DNA of 64,000 nt from Ensifer sesbaniae (lineage in GTDB: Bacteria > Pseudomonadota > Alphaproteobacteria > Rhizobiales > Rhizobiaceae): assembly GCF_013283665.1 (NCBI RefSeq), contig NZ_JABEKU010000003.1, positions 441,806 to 505,805 of the forward strand, written 5' to 3'. Under the pieces are notes generated by a model. It worked only from the letters and a program-made list of their open reading frames with translations, did no database searches and was not told where the DNA came from. Position numbers and translations under genes: made by a program. The number at the start of each line of letters is the position of its first letter. Within the stretch, counting starts at the first letter, position 1. Below are positions 9,537 to 18,360 of this stretch, piece by piece.

Positions 9537-10241
9537 ATGAAACGTTTGATTTCGACGGCGTATTCGGTGGCCGCCCTTGCGTCCTCGGCTTTGGCGCAGG
9601 TCCCGGTGATCGACGGTGCCAATCTTGAGATTGCACAGAGAACGTCGAAGACGACCGATGATATTCTCGGCACCAACAAGGAAGTCCTGAAAACGGTCCA
9701 GGAGACCCTTCAGGCGGTCACCGGTGATCGCGGTAGCGATGCCAACCAAATGCAGAATCTTGCCGTCGGCAATGGATTTAGCGTCTCCCAAATGCCGTCG
9801 TTCGATAGCCTTATGTCCGGCGGCGTTCCGAACTTCGGCAGTATGGGCGGTGATGTCTCCAAAGTCGCAACGACCTTCATCAACGGCTTGCAACTGGTGA
9901 AAAATCTGTCCGGCCATGCGGGCAGCTCCTTTTCGGGCGACAAATCCTACGAGGAGATGGTGAACACCGTTCTTGGTGTTGCCGCCCTAGTGACGGGTTC
10001 CCAGCAGGCCGTCCAGACCCGCCGCACCTCTTTTGAGCAGGCAGGCGCAAATATCGGCCAGGCCAAGGACATCAAGGGCTCGATCGACCAGAACACACAG
10101 CTTCAGGTGCAAGCCGGGCTGACGATCAATGAACTGATCGGCGTGATGAATGGTGCCGTGTCGTCTCTCCAGGCCGACAACCAAAGGCGCTTGACCGACA
10201 TCTCCAACTCCAAGAAGGCCCTCAGCTACAGTGACCAGTAA
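9537..10241 (+). CDS. virB5: VirB5-like minor pilin
   Basis: VirB5 proteins are minor pilus components at the pilus tip that help contact recipient cells. The 234-aa product has a signal peptide ending SALA, mature QVPVIDGANLE, and long alpha-helical stretches with coiled-coil character (for example 36-55 and 150-225). ATG 9537 follows GAGGAGAACTGCC. Position between virB4 and virB6 is canonical. Sequence identity to classical VirB5 is low, as is normal for this family, so the assignment rests on secondary structure and order. Confidence 0.8.
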   Translation: MKRLISTAYSVAALASSALAQVPVIDGANLEIAQRTSKTTDDILGTNKEVLKTVQETLQAVTGDRGSDANQMQNLAVGNGFSVSQMPSFDSLMSGGVPNFGSMGGDVSKVATTFINGLQLVKNLSGHAGSSFSGDKSYEEMVNTVLGVAALVTGSQQAVQTRRTSFEQAGANIGQAKDIKGSIDQNTQLQVQAGLTINELIGVMNGAVSSLQADNQRRLTDISNSKKALSYSDQ

Positions 10242-10455
10242 AATCACCATACCAGCGAAGGTGCTTTTTCCTCTGCTGATCGCGGCTGGCCTCGCCGGCT
10301 GCGGTACAGCGGCGAAGGAAAAGACCGCGCCTTGCAAGAGACCTGCACTGACCTCCTACGCGCCGGATCCGCGTCCCGAATGTGGCCCGATGATGAGCAT
10401 CAACGGCGACGCAGCAGCCGCCTTTGCGGCGATCGACGCAATGATGGCTGAATAG
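10231..10455 (+). CDS. Small lipoprotein, VirB7-like or entry-exclusion-like
   Basis: A 74-aa protein with a lipoprotein signal; the lipobox is LAGC with Cys24. The mature part is about 50 aa and contains two further Cys residues and a TSYAPDPRPECGPMMSI segment. The start is GTG inside the end of virB5 (11-base overlap), so it is coupled to it. The slot just before virB6 is used in related T4SS operons either for VirB7, which pairs with VirB9 in the outer-membrane core, or for an Eex/TrbK-type exclusion lipoprotein. VirB7 is slightly preferred because no other lipoprotein occurs in the operon. Confidence 0.65.
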   Translation: MTSKITIPAKVLFPLLIAAGLAGCGTAAKEKTAPCKRPALTSYAPDPRPECGPMMSINGDAAAAFAAIDAMMAE

Positions 10456-10468
10456 GACGATTGCGACG

Positions 10469-11497
10469 ATGCAGGATTTCCTTGGGGCGCTGCTCGACAG
10501 AATTGAAGAGACCGGCGCGAACTTTTCCTCGCGAGCCTACCAGATCGTTGGCGACGAGGTGGTGCCGCTGCTCACCATCATGTTCATTGCATATGTGGCC
10601 TATTACGGGCTGCAGCTTTTCATGGGAACCGCCCGCGTCAGCGTCGCCGAGATCATCGGCCGCGTGACCCGTATGCTGATCATCCTGGCGCTGGTCAGGG
10701 AGTGGGACTACTTCAATACGCTTTTCTACTCTTGGATGAACGACACGCCGGAAGATGTCGGCCGCGCGATCCTGACCGCCACGGGAACCGGTATCACGGA
10801 ACCGACGAACGGCCTGTCGATGATCTGGCGAACGGCCAACGAGGCGGCTTCTGCATTCGCTGAGCAGTCCGGTTACTTCTCGGTGCTACCGTCTATGGTC
10901 GGGTTTCTGATCATGTTTGCGGTAGCGGTTTTTATTGCCGTGGCGCTGGCGATCCTGCTGCTTGCCAAGGTGATGATGTGGGTCCTGATCGGGACCGCGC
11001 CAATATTCATCGGCTGCATGCTGTTCGAGCAGACGAGAGGTTTGGGCGTCGCATGGTTCCAGCAGGTATTGATGTATGCGCTGATTCCGCTGTTCGTTTA
11101 TGTCGTGGCGGCATTCCTGATCGCAGCTATGGACCCGGAATTGACGAAGGTCAGCAACGCTGCAAACCAAAGACGCCTTCAGCTTAGCGACATTTCCGCC
11201 TTCCTGTTGCTCTGCGCCGCCGGCGCGTTTGTCCTCTTCAACATTCAGGTTCTCGCGCAAGGCATTACTGGCGGTGTTGCCGCCGGCGTCGGCAACGTTG
11301 CGCGCACTATCGGCCGATATGCCGGCATATCCGCGCCGATATCCGCCCTGTCGGGTGGGCAAAAGCTAGCGGGAGCCGTTGGCAACGCCGGCATGCAGGC
11401 AAGGGCGCGAACGCAAGAAGGCATGAAAACCAATATTCGAAACGCCGCTGCTGAGGCGATGCAGAACCGCATCAGCAACAACAGCACGCCTCGCTGA
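10469..11497 (+). CDS. virB6: VirB6-like polytopic T4SS membrane protein
   Basis: A 342-aa protein of the TrbL/VirB6 family, which forms part of the inner-membrane channel. Hydrophobic segments are visible at about 30-50, 65-80, 132-152, 155-175, 185-205 and 225-255. The Trp-rich central region of VirB6 is only partly recognisable. The C-terminal 80 residues are Gly/Ala-rich and probably cytoplasmic or periplasmic. It starts 13 bases after the lipoprotein gene. Confidence 0.87.
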   Translation: MQDFLGALLDRIEETGANFSSRAYQIVGDEVVPLLTIMFIAYVAYYGLQLFMGTARVSVAEIIGRVTRMLIILALVREWDYFNTLFYSWMNDTPEDVGRAILTATGTGITEPTNGLSMIWRTANEAASAFAEQSGYFSVLPSMVGFLIMFAVAVFIAVALAILLLAKVMMWVLIGTAPIFIGCMLFEQTRGLGVAWFQQVLMYALIPLFVYVVAAFLIAAMDPELTKVSNAANQRRLQLSDISAFLLLCAAGAFVLFNIQVLAQGITGGVAAGVGNVARTIGRYAGISAPISALSGGQKLAGAVGNAGMQARARTQEGMKTNIRNAAAEAMQNRISNNSTPR

Positions 11498-11534
11498 GGC
11501 GCGAAAGTAAGGGCTAGGTTTAAGGGCTAGACGA

Positions 11535-12230
11535 ATGGCAGATACGAATGAAGCAGTTCTTCGGACCTATTTTCAGGACGGCGATCGCTGGGAGCAGGAA
11601 ATCGTAAAGAAGGCCAAGCGATCGCGCGCGCTCGCATGGTTCGTCACGACGATTTTCGGTGCGATAACCTTGCTGTCATTGACGGCGCTAGTGATGCTAG
11701 TGCCGCTGAAAAGTTTCGAACCGTACATCGTCGAGGTCGACAAAAACACCGGCTATATGGAGGTCAAGACCGGCCTCACGAAGTCAACAAACCTCACGGA
11801 TCAACAGGCGGTCACTCAGGCCAACGTCGTACGCTACATTCGTTCGCGTGAAGGCTATGATCCCTTTGCCATTGAGCAGAATTTCGGCATTGCCGCACTG
11901 CTCTCGACGGGAGATGCGGCCCGGGAGCTTCAGGAGCTCTATAGCGCGGCAAATCCGAACAACCCGGCCAGGGCCCTGGGAAAGAACAAGAGTGTCACCG
12001 TCGATATCAAGTCCGTGACCTTCTCCAATGCGAGCACGGCCTTGGTGCGGTTTTCGACGACCGAGAAATCCGATACCGACTCCATCACCCGGCATTTTAT
12101 TTCGGTCGTCCGCTACCGCTATACGGACACCCCGGCGACCAATGAATGGCGCTTCGAAAACCCGTTGGGCTTCCAGGTCTATAACTACCGTCGCGATCAA
12201 GAGACGGTGACACCCGGAGGCGAAAAATGA
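11535..12230 (+). CDS. virB8: VirB8-like T4SS assembly protein
   Basis: A bitopic inner-membrane protein that nucleates T4SS assembly. The 231-aa product has a short cytoplasmic N-terminus, one transmembrane segment (about 34-58) and a periplasmic NTF2-like domain with VEVDKNTGY, VRYIRSREGYD and the terminal NPLGFQVYNYRRDQE. Two tandem AAGGGCTAG phrases (11509-11517 and 11522-11530) precede the ATG; the second is the ribosome-binding site. It overlaps virB9 by four bases. Confidence 0.92.
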   Translation: MADTNEAVLRTYFQDGDRWEQEIVKKAKRSRALAWFVTTIFGAITLLSLTALVMLVPLKSFEPYIVEVDKNTGYMEVKTGLTKSTNLTDQQAVTQANVVRYIRSREGYDPFAIEQNFGIAALLSTGDAARELQELYSAANPNNPARALGKNKSVTVDIKSVTFSNASTALVRFSTTEKSDTDSITRHFISVVRYRYTDTPATNEWRFENPLGFQVYNYRRDQETVTPGGEK

Positions 12231-13036
12231 TCACACGCCTCCTGCTTTCTGCGGCCTTCTCGGCCGCTATGCTGACTCACGTCCACGCGGCGCAGGCACC
12301 ACGGCCGGGCTCGCTCGATTCGCGTGTCACCAGCGTCGTCTACCAGTCTAACAATGTGGTGAAGGTTTCTGCCACCTACGGCATCTCCACCATGATCATT
12401 TTTGATGAGGACGAAAAATTCGAAACGATCTCGCTCGGCGACACCGATAGTTGGCAAGTTGCCCCCTCCGAGAAGGGCAATATCCTGTTCGTCAAGCCGA
12501 TCGCCAAGAACGTCGCCACCAACATGAACGTCGTGACCAGCAAGAGGATCTATTTCCTCGAGCTCAACGACCATGCGCCGACCGACGGCAAACAGGTCTT
12601 CGGCATCCGGTTCGTCTACCCAGAGAAGGACCTGAACGCCTCGCTCCGCAAGGAAGCGGAGTACCGGGCGGCGAACCCGAATATGGCGAATATCGACAAG
12701 GCCAACGTCAACATCGACTATTCGTTTTCCGGCGACCCATCGCTGAAGCCGATGGTGATCTTCGACGACGGGAAAAAGACCTTCTTCAAGTTCGGCAGCC
12801 GCGTGCCGGCGATTTTTGCCGTGCAGTCGGATTTTTCCGAGACGCTGCGCAATTTCCGCAAGGAGGGCGAATACATCGTCGTCGATGGTGTCGCGACACA
12901 ATATACGCTCCGCGACGGCAACCAATGGACCTGCATCTTCAACCTTCGCAAGCCTGACTTCGGCGCTCCGGATCCGGACATTCTCGGTCCGGCTCATGAC
13001 ACCAAGGCGACGAAACGTAGGAGGAGCGGCAACTAA
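12227..13036 (+). CDS. virB9: VirB9-like outer-membrane-core protein
   Basis: VirB9 forms the T4SS outer-membrane core with VirB7 and VirB10. The 269-aa product has a signal peptide (about 1-22), an N-terminal beta domain (DSRVTSVVYQSNNVVKV), and the C-terminal VirB9/CagX domain with NIDYSFSGD, FKFGSRVPAIFAV and DGNQWTCIFN. Its stop overlaps the start of virB10 (TAATG). Confidence 0.93.
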   Translation: MITRLLLSAAFSAAMLTHVHAAQAPRPGSLDSRVTSVVYQSNNVVKVSATYGISTMIIFDEDEKFETISLGDTDSWQVAPSEKGNILFVKPIAKNVATNMNVVTSKRIYFLELNDHAPTDGKQVFGIRFVYPEKDLNASLRKEAEYRAANPNMANIDKANVNIDYSFSGDPSLKPMVIFDDGKKTFFKFGSRVPAIFAVQSDFSETLRNFRKEGEYIVVDGVATQYTLRDGNQWTCIFNLRKPDFGAPDPDILGPAHDTKATKRRRSGN

Positions 13037-14238
13037 TGAAGCGCAGCCCCGAACTTGAGGCCATGATGACTGCCGACGAAACGGCGGTCAGCAATCGGAA
13101 TGCTGGACGAAATCAAACTCTCGGTATGGCCGCCCTTCTCCTGGGTGGCGCTGTGGCCGCCTATTTTGTCCTTGCGACGGCTGGCGAAAAGCCGCGTGAT
13201 GTCGCCGACAGCGACGAGGAGTTTCAGACGACGACTTTTCGGCCACCGTCCTTTGTCCGCGACGAAGAGAAGCCGGAACCGGAGCCCGAACAAGAAGTCA
13301 TCAACCTGCCAACGCCTCCTGAGGTGGTAGAGGAAGTCGATACGACCGAGTTCAAGGTTCCAGCGCCGCCAGAGGTCGTCGAACAAACGCCCGAAGCCGC
13401 GCCGGTCGAAGAGTTTCCCGAGCGGTATAAATCGGGCCTGATTTCGCTCGACCATAAAGGAAACGGGAGCGGGAACGGCAGCCTGACAGGCGAAGGCGAT
13501 TCCGGATTGACGGTTGCCGGCGAGGACCGCAACAGCAAGTACCTGGCTGCGGCTGCGGGCCTAGCGGACCGAACCGCCAAGGCCCGGCAGATCGCGCGCA
13601 TCGACGCGATGATGCCGGAGGGAACCTTGATCCCCGGAATCCTCGAGACGGCCATCAACAGCGATCTGCCCGGCCAGATCCGCGCCATCACCTCCCAGGA
13701 TGTCTATTCCTTCGACGGCCGGCGTGTTTTGATCCCGACCGGAACGCGCCTCATTGGCGAATATCAGTCGGAGGTGACCCGCGGACAAAAACGCATCTTC
13801 GTCATCTGGACCAGGCTTATTCGCGATGACGGCGTTTCCGTGCGCCTCAACTCGATCGGCACGGACAGCCTGGGCCGGTCTGGCTTGACCGGTCATGTCG
13901 ACAACAAGTTCCGCGAACGGTTTGGGGCGTCGATCATGCTCTCTATCGTCGGCGGCGCTGCCAGCTATCTGACCGGATATGGCAGTCAGGAAGCCTCCAA
14001 CAACAGCGACGATGCCGCACGGGGCGAAGAGATCGCGCGGGAGACCATCGCGCAGACCTTCAGCGACATGGCGAATACGGTCCTCAGTGAAAACCTCCGT
14101 ATTCCTCCCACCATCAGCGTCAGCCAAGGCGAGCGAATCTTCGTCTACGTGCGCCAGGACCTCGATTTCAGCGCCATGTACGACGATCCGGTCACCGAAG
14201 CGATGAAGGAGATCCGACGTGAACGTCGCGGCAGGTAA
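13036..14238 (+). CDS. virB10: VirB10-like T4SS energy sensor/channel protein
   Basis: VirB10/TrbI spans from the inner to the outer membrane and responds to ATP use by VirB11 and VirD4. The 400-aa product has a transmembrane segment near 30-50, a Pro/Glu-rich periplasmic linker (about 60-125), and a C-terminal TrbI beta-barrel with IPGILETAINSDLPG, the antenna-type region, and GERIFVYVRQDLDFS near the end. It overlaps virB11 by 20 bases. Confidence 0.93.
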   Translation: MKRSPELEAMMTADETAVSNRNAGRNQTLGMAALLLGGAVAAYFVLATAGEKPRDVADSDEEFQTTTFRPPSFVRDEEKPEPEPEQEVINLPTPPEVVEEVDTTEFKVPAPPEVVEQTPEAAPVEEFPERYKSGLISLDHKGNGSGNGSLTGEGDSGLTVAGEDRNSKYLAAAAGLADRTAKARQIARIDAMMPEGTLIPGILETAINSDLPGQIRAITSQDVYSFDGRRVLIPTGTRLIGEYQSEVTRGQKRIFVIWTRLIRDDGVSVRLNSIGTDSLGRSGLTGHVDNKFRERFGASIMLSIVGGAASYLTGYGSQEASNNSDDAARGEEIARETIAQTFSDMANTVLSENLRIPPTISVSQGERIFVYVRQDLDFSAMYDDPVTEAMKEIRRERRGR

Positions 14239-15241
14239 CACGATCAAACGCGATCCGCACTACTTCCTCAATCGCGCCCTCGAACCGATCAAGCAATTCC
14301 TGGATGACCCGAAGGTGGTCGAAATAGCCGTCAATAAGCCAGGCCACGTTTATGTGGAGCGGTTCGGGGCCGATCATATGGAGCACCATTTGATCGAGGC
14401 CCTGACGGCCGATGAAATCCAGAATATCGGCGAGCGTGTTGCAGCGGCGACCAACCAGTTTATCAGCCGTTCCAAGCCGATCCTCAGCGCGGCGCTTCCA
14501 ACCGGCGAACGGATTCAGATCGTCCTGCCGCCGGGGGCGCCCGACGGAGGCTCGATCTCGATCCGCAAGCAGGTGGTGAATAACTTCACGCTCGAGGAGT
14601 ATCGCGACAACGGCTCGCTCGAAAAAGTATCTGTGGCCGTCGGCGGCCTCAGCGACATCGATCGGGAGCTGATCGGGCACCTGCGCGCGAGCCGGATTTA
14701 CGATTTCATCCATACCGCCATCACTCGACGGGTCTCTATCCTAATCAGCGGCGGCACGTCATCTGGCAAGACGACCTTCCTCAACGCGTGCCTGAAGAGT
14801 GTGGAGCCATATGAGCGGATCATCACGCTCGAGGACACACGCGAGCTCTTCCCGCCTCAGGCAAACACGGTTCACTTAATTGCTTCGAAGGGTGACCAAG
14901 GCACCGCAGACGTGACCATTCAAAATCTGCTCGAGTCGTCGTTGCGCATGCGTCCAGATCGTCTGTTCGTCGGCGAAATTCGGGGCGCGGAGGCGTTCTC
15001 CTTCCTGCGCGCGATCAACACCGGGCATCCGGGCAGTATGTCCACAGTTCACGCCGATACCCCGATGGGCGCCTATGAACAGCTGGCCATGATGATGCAG
15101 CAAGCCGGCATGTCGGCGGGTTTTTCCAAGCAGGATCTCATGTCCTATATCCAGATGGTGATCCCGATCGTCATCCAGCTCCGCCGTGACGGCGGCAAGC
15201 GCGGCGTCTCCGAAATCTTCTTTGCCCGGGATGAAGCATGA
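14219..15241 (+). CDS. virB11: VirB11-family traffic ATPase
   Basis: A hexameric cytoplasmic ATPase of the T4SS. The 340-aa product has Walker A GGTSSGKT (178-185), an Asp box EDTRELF, Walker B-type GEIRGAEAF and a His box (NTGHPGSMSTVHAD). The GTG start at 14219 follows AAGGAG and lies inside the end of virB10; no ATG fits better. It ends with ATGA shared with virD4. Confidence 0.93.
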   Translation: MNVAAGNTIKRDPHYFLNRALEPIKQFLDDPKVVEIAVNKPGHVYVERFGADHMEHHLIEALTADEIQNIGERVAAATNQFISRSKPILSAALPTGERIQIVLPPGAPDGGSISIRKQVVNNFTLEEYRDNGSLEKVSVAVGGLSDIDRELIGHLRASRIYDFIHTAITRRVSILISGGTSSGKTTFLNACLKSVEPYERIITLEDTRELFPPQANTVHLIASKGDQGTADVTIQNLLESSLRMRPDRLFVGEIRGAEAFSFLRAINTGHPGSMSTVHADTPMGAYEQLAMMMQQAGMSAGFSKQDLMSYIQMVIPIVIQLRRDGGKRGVSEIFFARDEA

Positions 15242-17328
15242 CCAAGGGGCTCCAGGCCTTCTACCTGCTCTTTTGCGTCGGGATAGCATTCGTTGTCTGG
15301 ATGCTCGGGTACGGCCTGGGTCTTCAGCTCTTCTATAAAGACGGGCGGGTTCTCGAAGAGACGATCACAAGCAACCCCTTTGTTCCCATTCAGCAGTTCT
15401 GGATTTATCACACTAGCCCTGCCCTGCAGAAGGTTGCGCTTGGCTCGATGGTGCCGGCGCTGATCGTCGCCGGCCTGGCCACATATATCGGACTGAAACC
15501 GACGAGCAGCCCCTTGGGAGATGCGGCGTTTCAGGACATTGCCTCGCTTCGGCGCGGCAAATGGTTCCGTAAACAGGGCCATATCTTCGGACGCATAGGG
15601 CGCAGCATTCTCCGCACCAAGGACGATCGGCATCATCTGATCATCGGCCCTACCCGCTCCGGTAAAGGCGCGGGCTATGTCATCCCGAACGCGCTGATGC
15701 ACGAAGGCTCGATGATCGTCACCGACCTCAAGGGCGAGGTTTTCAAGGCGACCTCGGGCTATCGCCGCCAGAATGGCAGTCAGGTCTTTCTTTTCGCGCC
15801 GGGTTCGGAAAAGACCAACCGCTACAATCCGCTCGATTTTGTCCGGCCAGAGCGCGGCAATCGCACCACTGACATCCAAAACATCGCCAGCATCCTGGTG
15901 CCCGAAAACACGGCATCGGAAAACTCGGTCTGGCAAGCGACGGCGCAGCAGGTCCTTGCCGGCGTCATCAGCTACATCACCGAAAGCCCCTTCTATAAGG
16001 ATCGGCGCAACCTCGGCGAGGTCAATTCCTTCTTCAATAGTGGCGTCGATCTGCAGGCGCTGATGAAATACATCAAGGAAAAAGAGCCCTACCTGTCGAA
16101 GTTCACCGTCGAGAGCTTCAATTCCTATATCGCTCTATCCGAACGCGCGGCGGCCTCGGCGCTTCTGGATATCCAGAAAGCCATGCGGCCTTTCAAAAAT
16201 GAGCGGATCGTTGCGGCAACCAATGTCACCGACATGGATTTGCGCGCGATGAAACGCCGGCCGATGTCGATCTACTTGGCGCCGAACATCACCGACATAA
16301 CCTTACTGCGCCCTCTCCTCACCCTGTTCGTGCAGCAAGTGATGGACATCCTCACGCTCGAGCACGATCCCAGCTCTCTTCCCGTCTATTTCCTCCTCGA
16401 CGAGTTCCGGCAGTTGAAGCGGATGGACGAAATCATGACAAAGCTGCCCTATGTAGCCGGCTATAACATCAAGCTCGCCTTCATCATCCAAGACCTGAAA
16501 AACCTCGACGAGATCTATGGCGAAACCTCCCGGCATTCGCTGCTCGGCAATTGCGGTTATCAACTCGTCCTCGGCGCCAACGACCAGGCCACGGCCGAAT
16601 ATGCGTCGCGGGCGCTCGGAAAGCGCACGATCCGCTATCAGTCGGAGTCGCGCACGATCGAATTGTTGGGCCTGCCGCGCCGCACGAAGGTAGAGCAGAT
16701 TCGCGAACGTGATCTGATGATGCCGCAGGAGGTCCGGCAAATGCCGGAGAACAAGATGATCCTGCTCGTCGAAGGCCAAAGGCCGATCTTCGGCGAAAAG
16801 CTTCGGTTCTTCAAAACGCAGCCTTTCAAGTCGGCGGAAGCATTTTCGCAGGCCAACATCCCGCAGGTGCCGGAGGTTGAATATCTCCCCGCGAAAGCCG
16901 TTCCCGCCACGACCTCGGAATATGCCAACGGTGGAGACCCTTCCGTCGAAATACCCTCGCCGGTGCCCATGACAGAAGAGAAGCCGGCCGCGGTCGCGAC
17001 GATCGAGCCGGTTGCCGCAACGCCGGACGCTGCCGCAGTGGAGATGCCATCCGCCAAGCGAACCGTCAGCAAAAAGGCTCTGCGATCAAAGCCAAAGCCG
17101 ACGCCTGCGAAGAAGGAAACGGTAGCGTCCGCAAGCCTTGCCGCTATGGAGGCCCGGATAAAGGCGGTTGAGGAGGGCCTGAAACCAACGGCGGCGCAGC
17201 TCAAGGCAACGGTCGAAACGAAGGTCGAAAAGCTCGGCGATAAATCACCGACTACGCGCCGCAATTACATGGACATTTTCAACACGACGATTCCTGATCC
17301 CGTCGAAGTTGGGGTGGCAGCCGAATAG
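15238..17328 (+). CDS. virD4: VirD4-type coupling protein
   Basis: The type IV coupling protein brings relaxase-DNA and effector substrates to the channel. The 696-aa protein has two N-terminal transmembrane segments (about 5-25 and 60-83), Walker A GPTRSGKG (137-144) and Walker B VYFLLDEF (383-390). The C-terminal 140 residues form a Pro/Ala/Lys-rich tail absent from short VirD4 proteins, which may add substrate contacts. It is coupled to virB11 by an ATGA overlap and closes the virB operon. Confidence 0.93.
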   Translation: MTKGLQAFYLLFCVGIAFVVWMLGYGLGLQLFYKDGRVLEETITSNPFVPIQQFWIYHTSPALQKVALGSMVPALIVAGLATYIGLKPTSSPLGDAAFQDIASLRRGKWFRKQGHIFGRIGRSILRTKDDRHHLIIGPTRSGKGAGYVIPNALMHEGSMIVTDLKGEVFKATSGYRRQNGSQVFLFAPGSEKTNRYNPLDFVRPERGNRTTDIQNIASILVPENTASENSVWQATAQQVLAGVISYITESPFYKDRRNLGEVNSFFNSGVDLQALMKYIKEKEPYLSKFTVESFNSYIALSERAAASALLDIQKAMRPFKNERIVAATNVTDMDLRAMKRRPMSIYLAPNITDITLLRPLLTLFVQQVMDILTLEHDPSSLPVYFLLDEFRQLKRMDEIMTKLPYVAGYNIKLAFIIQDLKNLDEIYGETSRHSLLGNCGYQLVLGANDQATAEYASRALGKRTIRYQSESRTIELLGLPRRTKVEQIRERDLMMPQEVRQMPENKMILLVEGQRPIFGEKLRFFKTQPFKSAEAFSQANIPQVPEVEYLPAKAVPATTSEYANGGDPSVEIPSPVPMTEEKPAAVATIEPVAATPDAAAVEMPSAKRTVSKKALRSKPKPTPAKKETVASASLAAMEARIKAVEEGLKPTAAQLKATVETKVEKLGDKSPTTRRNYMDIFNTTIPDPVEVGVAAE

Positions 17329-17377
17329 TGATCAGGGATCTAAAATCGGGAACCAATGGGGGACTGGTGGTGGCGAA

Positions 17378-17620
17378 ATGAATTCTGTATCGCGCTTGCG
17401 GGAGAGAGCCGCCACAACGTTGCGTGCCTACCGGCAGGCGGAGGCGCACTTTCATGCGCTTCAGGAACGGAAGGATGCGCTGGATGCCGAAGAGCGGGTC
17501 ATTCTGCATATATGGGCGGTGAAGCTGTCGAAGTCTTCACTCAGCCCGGAGGATTGCGAAGGTTTCCGAGCCGCATATCGGTCGCTCGGCGAGCGGCGTT
17601 TAGAGCTTTTCGAGCCTTGA
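17378..17620 (+). CDS. Small cytoplasmic protein of unknown function
   Basis: An 80-aa soluble protein, mostly alpha-helical (RLRERAATTLRAYRQAEAHFHAL, coiled-coil-like). The frame is open back into virD4, but ATG 17378 is the first methionine outside it. Its stop TGA overlaps the TTG start of the XRE gene (TTGA at 17617-17620), so the two are probably made together. Unknown family. Confidence 0.55.
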   Translation: MNSVSRLRERAATTLRAYRQAEAHFHALQERKDALDAEERVILHIWAVKLSKSSLSPEDCEGFRAAYRSLGERRLELFEP

Positions 17621-17976
17621 TCCGCTTGCAGCGCACGCTCAAGGGAATGAGCCAGACGACACTGGCCGAAGGGCTCGGCGTCACTTTCCAGCAGGTCCAG
17701 AAATACGAGAAGGGCACAAATCGGGTCGGCTCGAGCCGGCTACAAGCCATTGCCAACATTCTCGGCGTCCCGGTTGCCTGGTTCTTCGAGGAGGGGCCTG
17801 TGAGCTCTTCGACTTCGCAAGGGCCGGAGGCGGGAGTCGGCAGGGAAATCACGCAGTTCCTGAACTCCGTCGAGGGGCTGTCGCTCAATCGCGCCTTTGT
17901 GAAGATTCAGGACGACAAGATCCGACGGAAGGTCGTTGACGTGGTTAAAGCGCTGGCAAGAGAGCCTTCGGAGTAA
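17617..17976 (+). CDS. XRE-family regulator with shortened N-terminus
   Basis: A 119-aa helix-turn-helix protein: LQRTLKGMSQTTLAEGLGVTFQQVQKYEKGTNRVGSSRLQAIANILGVPVAWFFE is a canonical rhizobial XRE domain, followed by a short helical tail (VKIQDDKIRRKVVDVVKAL). Family members usually begin about 10-12 residues earlier; here the upstream codons in this frame belong to the overlapping gene. A TTG at 17617 overlapping the previous stop gives a coupled start. Likely a repressor of local plasmid genes. An alternative is that the N-terminus was lost by a rearrangement. Confidence 0.65.
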   Translation: MIRLQRTLKGMSQTTLAEGLGVTFQQVQKYEKGTNRVGSSRLQAIANILGVPVAWFFEEGPVSSSTSQGPEAGVGREITQFLNSVEGLSLNRAFVKIQDDKIRRKVVDVVKALAREPSE

Positions 17977-18142
17977 GACCGGAATCTATCTGTCAGCCGA
18001 GGTACCACGACGTCGATCGTCTCGTAGCTTCCGGGCGGTTGCCGCTCGACCGTGGAGAGATATTGGGAGCGGTCAGTGTCGATCACCGGCCGCTGTTCTG
18101 AGGTCGGCATGAAGCATGCCGACCTGGACAAGTAAGCCGACC

Positions 18143-18355
18143 TTAGAACGGCCAGAAGCTTCCCAAGTAGGTCGCTGTCTCGTTTACCCATACCATGGTG
18201 TCGCGATACCAGGCGGTAACTGTTTCCAAGGCCATCTGGACGCAGCCGAGAAAAAACACAAAGAGGATAACGACGGCGAAGAACTTACCAAACCCTTCGT
18301 CGCCCTTCGGGTCATTGGTCTGGATAACGTATTGCTGCCGGTTATCGTTCAACAT
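18143..18355 (-). CDS. Small membrane protein downstream of relaxase
   Basis: A 70-aa protein with one transmembrane segment (FFAVVILFVFFLGCVQMALETV, about 25-46) and a hydrophilic N-terminus. It starts five bases after the relaxase stop, so it belongs to the mobC-relaxase transcript. Function unknown; a membrane partner of the relaxosome is possible but unproven. Confidence 0.55.
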   Translation of the reverse strand: MLNDNRQQYVIQTNDPKGDEGFGKFFAVVILFVFFLGCVQMALETVTAWYRDTMVWVNETATYLGSFWPF

Positions 18356-18360
18356 ATCTC

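Noticed and set aside
6287-9636. Long minus-strand frames under virB4 and the second transglycosylase
   Set aside because: They mirror the codon pattern of the plus-strand genes and have no family motifs.
15145-16779. Minus-strand frames opposite virB11/virD4
   Set aside because: Shadow frames of conserved ATPase genes in GC-rich DNA; no ribosome-binding sites or motifs.
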